Source: Pseudomonas sp. UBA5706
Lineage (GTDB): Bacteria; Pseudomonadota; Gammaproteobacteria; Pseudomonadales; Pseudomonadaceae
Reading direction: 5' to 3'
Length of the DNA: 20,639 bases
NCBI RefSeq assembly: GCF_002419965.1
Contig: NZ_DIHC01000059.1
Coordinates: 1-20,639 of the forward strand
Shown here piece by piece: positions 16,195 through 20,639 of the stretch. Both the position numbers and the translations under genes were made by a program. The notes beneath the pieces were generated by a model. That model saw nothing but the letters and a program-made list of their open reading frames with translations, was not told the DNA's origin and made no database searches. Each line of letters starts with the position of its first letter. The stretch's first letter is position 1.

Positions 16195-16223
16195 TGAGTG
16201 GAAGCAGCCTGCGCAACGGTTCC
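16195..16223 (-). promoter_or_regulatory. hrp box (HrpL promoter) of hrpF-hrpG-hrcC-hrpT-hrpV
   Basis: On the minus strand GGAACC (16223-16218), a 16-base spacer and CCACTCA (16201-16195) match the P. syringae HrpL consensus GGAACC-N15/16-CCACNNA exactly. It lies 32 bases upstream of the chosen hrpF start and 61 bases after the hrpE stop, so it makes hrpF-hrpV a separate HrpL-dependent operon as in canonical clusters. Confidence 0.95.
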
Positions 16224-16284
16224 CTGCGCTGTGACAAAAAAACGCTCGCAAGACCCTGTTCAAGGCACTTTCAGGCAGTGTGCA

Positions 16285-16863
16285 TCACCGCGCAGGCTCG
16301 CCCAACAGGCCGTTGCGCAGGTTGGCCCAGTCGATATCGAACGCGCCATTGGCGTCGCTCAGGCGCAGGGTATGATGCGCCATCAATGGGTCGCCCTTGA
16401 GCTGCCAGTGTTCGGCGAAACGGCTTTGATCAAGCCACTGGCGCAGATCATCGAGCACGTCCGGATGAGCGCTGAGCGTTGCAACCGCCTCAAGCCGCTG
16501 GCTGGCAGCAAGATGACGGACCAGAGCCCGGGTGCGTTCGGCCAGCGTCGTGTCGTCGAGCAAGCTTGCCAGGGCAGCGTTGAGCAACGCTTCCACCGCG
16601 AGCATGGATTCGCGCTGCAAGGCCTGGCGTTGCTGCGCCAGGTCCTGCAGAAAGGCATTGGCGTTTTCCCAGAATTGCACGTGGGCCTGATCCCGCTCGC
16701 GCTGCCCCTGCTCGCGGGCCTCTGCAAGGATCTGCCCGGCCGCAAGGTGCGCATCGCGAAGCACCTCGGACGCCAGCTGCAGGTCGGCGATGTCCTGGCG
16801 GCGCAGAAGCGTCTCGGCCAGCACCGTGGTGGACCCCAGGGAGAGGCTGCGTTTGGCGAGCAT
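16285..16863 (-). CDS. hrpE: HrpE, T3SS stator protein (SctL family)
   Basis: A 192-residue soluble protein, close to the usual length of P. syringae HrpE. It begins MLAKRSLSLG. A long helical, Gln/Arg/Glu-rich segment (about residues 30-90, AEAREQGQRERDQAHVQF) resembles the SctL/FliH stalk. A C-terminal domain (about 95-192) should bind the ATPase HrcN and the sorting platform. hrcN is not in this window. The ATG at 16863 has AGGAG 7 bases upstream; the open frame extends 48 codons further but overlaps the end of hrpD. It is the last gene of the hrpZ operon. Confidence 0.9.
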   Translation of the reverse strand: MLAKRSLSLGSTTVLAETLLRRQDIADLQLASEVLRDAHLAAGQILAEAREQGQRERDQAHVQFWENANAFLQDLAQQRQALQRESMLAVEALLNAALASLLDDTTLAERTRALVRHLAASQRLEAVATLSAHPDVLDDLRQWLDQSRFAEHWQLKGDPLMAHHTLRLSDANGAFDIDWANLRNGLLGEPAR

Positions 16864-16903
16864 GTCGGGCTCCTTGATAGAAGGTCGGTACGGGATTAGC
16901 GAG

Positions 16904-17500
16904 TCAGGCGCTGGTAACGCGCCACAGCACGGACTGCCAGAGGGTTTGCAGCTTATTCGGCGGCAGCTCGGCAACGGGGGGCTCAATAGCGTTTTGCTGA
17001 ATCTCATCAGGCGCCCAGCTCAGGCGCAGTCGTGACCAGCATGCCTCTCCTGCCCACGCAGCCAGCAGCAGGCGCGGGTCGTTAATCGAGGGAGCGAGCC
17101 AGACACCGGGACGCAACGCCTTGGCCACGGAACGGCACCAGGCTTCATGGCGCAACGCGTGTTCCTCAGGCCACCGATCTGCTCGCGATTGATCGTCAGC
17201 GATCAACACGGGCCGGTTTGCAGCAGGTCCCAGGCAAATGCTGCCGGCCAGCGTTAGCGCTTCCCGCTGCTGATCGGCGTTGAGCATTAACCATTGCACC
17301 CAGGACGCAGGCGGCTCAGGAGGCTGGCTCGGGGTAATACCGACGCTCTGCAGGAAGGCATCGTGCCGCCCGCGCAACAGTTGTTGCGCGTCCACCACCG
17401 GCAAGCCACTGCGCTCGGCGAACAGCGCCATCCAGCTTGGGTGCGCCGATTGCCAGGGCGCGCACCACCACTGGATCCAGCGTGCGTCGCGATCGTGCAT
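16904..17500 (-). CDS. hrpD: HrpD, T3SS sorting-platform accessory protein (SctK family)
   Basis: A 198-residue protein between hrcJ and hrpE, the place of HrpD. The N-terminus is Trp-rich (RWIQWWCAPWQSAHPSW, about residues 6-22). The family is poorly conserved and is grouped with SctK cytoplasmic platform adaptors. The ATG at 17500 shares a base with the hrcJ stop (TGATG), indicating coupled translation; the 45-codon extension upstream lies inside hrcJ. The assignment rests on synteny and general resemblance. Confidence 0.85.
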   Translation of the reverse strand: MHDRDARWIQWWCAPWQSAHPSWMALFAERSGLPVVDAQQLLRGRHDAFLQSVGITPSQPPEPPASWVQWLMLNADQQREALTLAGSICLGPAANRPVLIADDQSRADRWPEEHALRHEAWCRSVAKALRPGVWLAPSINDPRLLLAAWAGEACWSRLRLSWAPDEIQQNAIEPPVAELPPNKLQTLWQSVLWRVTSA

Positions 17501-18303
17501 CAGACCCGCACCGGCATGCTCGTACGCTCGCCGCGACGCAGGCCGAAGCGTTGCAGCACTGCGCCGCGCCAGTCTCCGCGCAGCATCAGCACCAGCAACG
17601 CAATCAACAGCACGCCGGCAAACGGTGCGACCCATAGCAGGGTTTTCCAGAATCCCAGATTGGCACTGTCGATCAGGAACGGGCCGAAATTGACCAGCCG
17701 CTCGGTGTCCTGAAACTCCGCTGCGGGTACGAAAACGATGGCGAATTTCTTCGAATCCAGCGGCTCGCCGGACATCCCCGGAATGCTGCTGGCGACCATC
17801 TGCTGAATCCGCCCGCGCACGCTGTCCGGATCCAGCGCCGAGGTGTGCTTGATGAACACCGCCGCCGAAGCAGGCTGCACCGGCTCACCCGGCGCTACCC
17901 GTTCGGGCAGCACCACATGCACTCGGGCCACGATTACGCCGTCGATCTGAGATAGCGTGGCCTCCAGCTCCTGGGACAGCGCATAGATGTAGCGGGCGCG
18001 CTCTTCCAGCGGGGTCGAAATCACCCCCTCTTTCTTAAAGATTTCACCCAGACTGGTACGCGAATGCCGGGGCAATCCGGCGGCATCCAGGATGCGCACG
18101 GCACGGTTGATGTCCGCCGTGGCGACGGTCACCACCACCCCGGTCTTCTCCATACGCTTGCGCGCGTCGATGTGCTGATCGGCAAGGCTGGCAACCACAT
18201 CATTGGAATCCTGCTCGGACAGACCGCTGAACAGGTCGGTGTCGTCGCTGCATCCGCCGAGCAGCAGCATCAGGCACAGCAGACCGGCAGTCAGGTAGTT
18301 CAC
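17500..18303 (-). CDS. hrcJ: HrcJ, T3SS inner-membrane ring lipoprotein (SctJ)
   Basis: A 267-residue YscJ/FliF-family lipoprotein, normal in length. The signal peptide ends in the lipobox LLGGC with Cys18 as lipidation site. The ring-building domain spans about 20-205, with AGLPRHSRTSLGEIFKKEG (about 75-93), RYIYALSQELEATLSQIDGV (about 104-123) and RVHVVLP (127-133). A transmembrane helix lies at about 220-242, followed by a basic tail. It forms the periplasmic inner ring with HrcD-type partners. The start is GTG at 18303 with AGAGG about 6 bases upstream, 9 bases after the hrpB stop. Confidence 0.96.
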   Translation of the reverse strand: MNYLTAGLLCLMLLLGGCSDDTDLFSGLSEQDSNDVVASLADQHIDARKRMEKTGVVVTVATADINRAVRILDAAGLPRHSRTSLGEIFKKEGVISTPLEERARYIYALSQELEATLSQIDGVIVARVHVVLPERVAPGEPVQPASAAVFIKHTSALDPDSVRGRIQQMVASSIPGMSGEPLDSKKFAIVFVPAAEFQDTERLVNFGPFLIDSANLGFWKTLLWVAPFAGVLLIALLVLMLRGDWRGAVLQRFGLRRGERTSMPVRV

Positions 18304-18312
18304 GGCGAACCT

Positions 18313-18687
18313 CTATTGCAGGTTGGTCAGCTTGTCGAACGCCTGAGCGCTCTTGTTAACGACCTTGGTCGTCAACGCCATTTGCAGCGAATACTGGGAC
18401 AAGGAACGGCTCATTTGCGCAATCTCCAGCGGATCGTCGGTGCTGGAAGCTTTTTTCATCTTGCGCGCCGCCTGTTGGGAGAACTTGTCCATCGTGCCCA
18501 GTCGCTCGGACAAGGCACTGGCAATCTGATCGGAAAGATGGCTCTGCTGCACGGCCATGTCCGGACGCAGGGCGGCGTTGAACAGATCGACGTCCGCCTG
18601 CGAAGGCCCGCTGACCAGTCCCTGATCAAGATGCTGCTCAAGATCGGGGGATGACGATTTGAGTTGATTGATAGTGGAAACGGTCAC
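18313..18687 (-). CDS. hrpB: HrpB, T3SS inner-rod protein (SctI family)
   Basis: A 124-residue secreted-type protein with no signal peptide, following hrpZ as in P. syringae. The C-terminal segment EIAQMSRSLSQYSLQMALTTKVVNKSAQAFDKLTNLQ (about 88-124 by position) resembles the SctI/PrgJ inner-rod helix that sits between export gate and needle. The start is GTG at 18687 with GGAG 8 bases upstream, 39 bases after hrpZ. Cys-free, as expected for early substrates. Confidence 0.9.
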   Translation of the reverse strand: MTVSTINQLKSSSPDLEQHLDQGLVSGPSQADVDLFNAALRPDMAVQQSHLSDQIASALSERLGTMDKFSQQAARKMKKASSTDDPLEIAQMSRSLSQYSLQMALTTKVVNKSAQAFDKLTNLQ

Positions 18688-18726
18688 GGGTGTTCTCCGG
18701 CAGACGGGTCGATACGAAGGACTGGA

Positions 18727-19869
18727 TCAGGACAGACTGGTAGTGCTCGATCCGGTCAATGCCTGAACGATGGCGTTGGCGGCTTGGCTCAAGCTGTTCT
18801 GCAGATCGTGCTGGGCGAACAACGGATTGTGCTGACCACCGGCAGCACCGGCAGCACCGACACCACCGCCACCAGCAGCACCGCCCCCTGCAGCACCGCC
18901 GTTCTGGCTGGCCTGCAGACCCTTCTCGATCAGGCCGCTGAGTAACTGCCCCAAGTCCTGGGTGACGCTATTGCCCGACGTCGACTGTTGCGAAGGGTCA
19001 TTGATCGGCGTACCCAGACCGCCGCCCACGCTATTGCCTCCACCGTTGCCAACGCTTGCGTTCAGGCCCTGTTGCAGCAGGCCGCTGAGCAATTGCCCAA
19101 GGTCTTGAGCAGGGTTGCCGCTCAGCGCGCTTTGGCCGCCGGAAGGGTCGGTGCTTAATGCATCGTCACTCAGCTCGTTGCCGCCTACGGCATCGCCGCC
19201 CAGCGTACCGCCGGCAGTGCCTGCGTCGCTCACGCCGCTTTGTTGCTGGTCAAGCTGACCGCCGAGCATGTCCAATGCCGCACGAAAGGCACTGGTTTCG
19301 CTCTTGTCGAGGTAGTTGTCTTCCTTGAGTTCGTTCTTCCAGGAGCCTGAGTCCGGTGCCGGAAACTTGCTCGGGTTCTGGTCCATGAACTGCGCGACCT
19401 TGTCCAGCAGCGGCATGTCGCTGGAAGAAAACTTCGTTCCATCACCCTGCTTGCTCAGAAGGTCATCCAACGAAGCTTTACCCAGCCCATTGAGCACTTG
19501 TGACATCAGATCAGACTTGCCCGCCCCGCCGCTCGTGCCGCCACCCAGGCCGAAATCTGCCGCGGCGCCAAAGTTGTCACCGAGTTTGTCTTTGATGACC
19601 TCGCCCAAGGCAGCCTTGATCCCGTCCGCCGAGTCACCACCCAGTGCAGCGGCCAGGGGGTTCATTTTCTTCATTTGCTCACCGACCATCTTGCCCAAAG
19701 GCGAGTCCTGGTCCAGGTGGCCGTCTTTGGTGAGCGCCTGGGCGAGCTTGTCGATGACATCCTTAAGCGATTGCTGCGTACCCTGCTGGCCGCCGACCGA
19801 ACCACCGGATACCACTGTGCCGATGTGGGTGTTCTGCAGGGGGTTGACACTGGCATTGAGACTTAGCAT
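18727..19869 (-). CDS. hrpZ: HrpZ harpin
   Basis: A 380-residue harpin: Gly/Ser/Asp-rich, no cysteine, no signal peptide, heat-stable type; somewhat longer than the typical P. syringae HrpZ (about 340-370). It has an amphipathic N-terminal region (about 30-100), a glycine-rich band (about 105-117), GGGLGTP at 282-288 (a known HrpZ motif) and a Gly/Ala-rich stretch at 324-345. QDLGQLLSGL occurs twice, at 255-264 and 304-313. Harpins are secreted by the T3SS, insert into plant membranes and can trigger a hypersensitive response. The ATG at 19869 has GGAGG 4 bases upstream. It follows hrpA across a hairpin that probably lowers its expression relative to hrpA. Confidence 0.95.
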   Translation of the reverse strand: MLSLNASVNPLQNTHIGTVVSGGSVGGQQGTQQSLKDVIDKLAQALTKDGHLDQDSPLGKMVGEQMKKMNPLAAALGGDSADGIKAALGEVIKDKLGDNFGAAADFGLGGGTSGGAGKSDLMSQVLNGLGKASLDDLLSKQGDGTKFSSSDMPLLDKVAQFMDQNPSKFPAPDSGSWKNELKEDNYLDKSETSAFRAALDMLGGQLDQQQSGVSDAGTAGGTLGGDAVGGNELSDDALSTDPSGGQSALSGNPAQDLGQLLSGLLQQGLNASVGNGGGNSVGGGLGTPINDPSQQSTSGNSVTQDLGQLLSGLIEKGLQASQNGGAAGGGAAGGGGVGAAGAAGGQHNPLFAQHDLQNSLSQAANAIVQALTGSSTTSLS

Positions 19870-19885
19870 GGAACCTCCAACGTTT

Positions 19886-19911
19886 GGGGGTTGCCCCCTT
19901 GCTCAGGGGGC
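19886..19911 (-). terminator. Competing hairpins between hrpA and hrpZ
   Basis: On the plus strand GCCCCCT (19893-19899) pairs with AGGGGGC (19905-19911), a 7-base-pair stem with 5-base loop. The same C block (19894-19898) can instead pair with GGGGG at 19886-19890 across a 3-base loop. This lies 12 bases after the hrpA stop and just before the hrpZ ribosome binding site. No U-tract follows on the transcript, so it is more likely a partial attenuator or a transcript-end stabiliser than a full terminator. Confidence 0.5.
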
Positions 19912-19922
19912 GCTCTGAGTGA

Positions 19923-20261
19923 TCAGTAGCTGATACCTTTGGCGTTTTGCGCCTCGGCACTGATTGCCTTGTTCGAGCTGTCTTCCTTGCCGGAACGGAT
20001 GGCGCTGAGCACGTCGTTGGTTTGTTTGCGGATGTCAGCGTCGGTCTGCATCGCGATCAGGCGTGCAGAGCTGGCATCGGACTTGGCGGTAGCTGCGCTT
20101 TGGGCGTTCTCGGCCAGCGATGGGGCGGAGCTGTCGGCGATCTGGCCTTGTTGCTTGACGTTGGTGAGGGCGCTGGCGCCCTGCTGAACGGCCTGGCCAC
20201 CGCCGCTGATCATGCTGTTAGCCAAATTACCTGCCATGGAGATTGGGTTGATACCGGGCAT
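19923..20261 (-). CDS. hrpA: HrpA, Hrp pilus subunit
   Basis: A 112-residue pilin, the usual size. The C-terminal half contains SARLIAMQTDADIRKQTNDV (about 65-84) and the family-typical end SAEAQNAKGISY (101-112), which matches P. syringae HrpA. The N-terminal part (Gly/Ser/Gln-rich) is variable, as is normal for surface-exposed pilin. HrpA polymerises into the pilus that carries effectors to plant cells. The ATG at 20261 has CAGGAGT about 8 bases upstream; an open frame 29 codons longer crosses the hrp box and is rejected. It is the first gene of the hrpZ operon. Confidence 0.95.
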   Translation of the reverse strand: MPGINPISMAGNLANSMISGGGQAVQQGASALTNVKQQGQIADSSAPSLAENAQSAATAKSDASSARLIAMQTDADIRKQTNDVLSAIRSGKEDSSNKAISAEAQNAKGISY

Positions 20262-20306
20262 GTTGTGTACTCCTGGGTAATCACCAGCGAAAGTGCTTGG
20301 TGCTGA

Positions 20307-20335
20307 TGGGTGGCATCGAGGGCAAGATCGGTTCC
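20307..20335 (-). promoter_or_regulatory. hrp box (HrpL promoter) of hrpA-hrpZ-hrpB-hrcJ-hrpD-hrpE
   Basis: On the minus strand GGAACC (20335-20330), a 16-base spacer and CCACCCA (20313-20307) match the HrpL consensus exactly. The box is 45 bases upstream of the hrpA start, leaving a short leader of roughly 40 bases. Confidence 0.95.
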
Positions 20336-20435
20336 GCGGGTTGTTCAATTAATTGTCTGTGGCGGTTTCAGGGGGTATCGGTGAGCGTTGGATGTTGGTG
20401 CGGTGTGTATATCTGTTATTCGGGGCGTCGCTGGT

Positions 20436-20530
20436 AGCTCTGGGAACGCATCCCCTGACGCTCCGCGTCCACCACAGGTTGGGCTCAGAGCGTCCTGGTC
20501 GTCGTTACCATGCAGAGCGTGGAACGATCA
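20436..20530. repeat. Dispersed palindromic Pseudomonas repeat (GGAACGATCA type)
   Basis: TGGGAACGCATCCC is followed by GACGCTCCGCGTC, then CAGAGCGTCCTGG and finally CAGAGCGTGGAACGATCA. GACGCTC (20457-20463) and GAGCGTC (20488-20494) are inverted copies. The pattern matches a roughly 100-base dispersed repeat of P. syringae/P. fluorescens intergenic regions, somewhat decayed. Its last arm is nearly identical, in the same direction, to bases 1-19. Confidence 0.6.
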
Positions 20531-20537
20531 GGATAAA

Positions 20538-20561
20538 GGTATGGAGGTATAAGGGTATGAA
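20538..20561 (+). repeat. Three 8-base steps of GGTAT-NNN
   Basis: GGTAT occurs at 20538, 20546 and 20554, giving three imperfect 8-base units (GGTATGGA, GGTATAAG, GGTATGAA). The meaning is unknown; three copies could be chance. Confidence 0.35.
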
Positions 20562-20565
20562 GATC

Positions 20566-20631
20566 GCGGCCTCTGCTTCTGGCCGCAGACCGTAGGAGCG
20601 TGGCTTGCCCGCGATCTACCGCGCAGCGGTA
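20566..20631. repeat. REP element with flanking hairpins
   Basis: GTAGGAGCGTGGCTTGCCCGCGAT (20592-20615) is a typical Pseudomonas REP with the internal palindrome GCGTGGCTTGCCCGC. GCGGCC/GGCCGC (20566-20571 and 20581-20586) form a stem before it, and TACCGC-GCA-GCGGTA (20617-20631) a stem after it. Confidence 0.75.
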
Positions 20632-20639
20632 GTAAAACC

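Larger units (their letters stand above)
20336..20639. other. Repeat-filled region upstream of hrpA, no gene
   Basis: No coding region is supported in these 304 bases on either strand. There is no sign of hrpS, which in the standard island ends close upstream of hrpA. The region is built from dispersed repeats, listed separately: a palindromic GGAACGATCA-type element, three 8-base steps and a REP with a flanking hairpin. Confidence 0.7.

Noticed and set aside
17501..17635. 45-codon upstream extension of hrpD
   Set aside because: It lies wholly within the hrcJ coding end; the ATG at 17500 overlaps the hrcJ stop as expected for coupled genes.
18840..18910. Short GC-rich repeats that might suggest a repeat array or CRISPR
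   Set aside because: They are Gly/Ala codon runs in the HrpZ glycine-rich tail, with no regular spacer structure.
12848..20261. Foreign base composition of the Hrp block
   Set aside because: By eye GC content and codon use do not differ clearly from the left flank, so I make no claim of recent transfer on composition.

Overview
The window comes from a plant-associated Pseudomonas of the P. syringae group (P. syringae sensu lato, P. viridiflava, P. cichorii and relatives). The evidence is one end of a Hrp1-type type III secretion (T3SS) cluster, from hrpA to hrpV, with two textbook hrp boxes. GC-rich Pseudomonas codon use and Pseudomonas-type REP and GGGAACGATC-type repeats agree with this. 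The species cannot be fixed from this sequence alone.

Left part (1-12772), ordinary chromosome. It holds an MFS transporter of the YhhS type (268-1482) and a YbhP-like endonuclease/exonuclease/phosphatase-fold enzyme (1575-2375). Next is a small stress group: a KGG-repeat protein, a strong two-way terminator, a 58-residue acidic protein and a stand-alone ClpP-fold serine protease. An aldo/keto reductase with a complete D-Y-K-H tetrad follows. A nucleobase/hydantoin-type NCS1 permease and a hydantoin/allantoin racemase-like protein form a likely uptake and catabolism operon. A cobalamin riboswitch then precedes a three-gene BtuFCD/FecBCDE-like ABC importer with translationally coupled genes. 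The last gene is a dCache chemoreceptor whose pocket keeps the known amino-acid-binding signature.

Right part (12848-20261), all on the minus strand. Two operons lie in canonical order: hrpA-hrpZ-hrpB-hrcJ-hrpD-hrpE and hrpF-hrpG-hrcC-hrpT-hrpV. Each starts with GGAACC-N16-CCACNNA, the promoter of the ECF sigma factor HrpL. Together they encode the pilus subunit, harpin, inner rod, inner-membrane ring lipoprotein, sorting-platform and stator proteins, pilus-related small proteins, secretin, a pilotin-like lipoprotein and the HrpG/HrpV control pair. All reading frames look intact.

The most notable point is the context of this block. In the standard P. syringae island hrpV faces hrcU (hrpU operon) and hrpR-hrpS lie just upstream of hrpA. 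Here hrpV faces the chemoreceptor across 75 bases. The 378 bases upstream of hrpA hold only the hrp box and repeats as far as the window edge. So either this is one end of a rearranged, atypically placed T3SS island, or the export-apparatus, ATPase and regulator genes lie beyond the right edge or elsewhere. I see no wholly unknown system. The other points worth checking are the HrpZ internal duplication, the competing hairpins between hrpA and hrpZ, the missing first catalytic cysteine in the racemase, and the B12-controlled importer of uncertain substrate.
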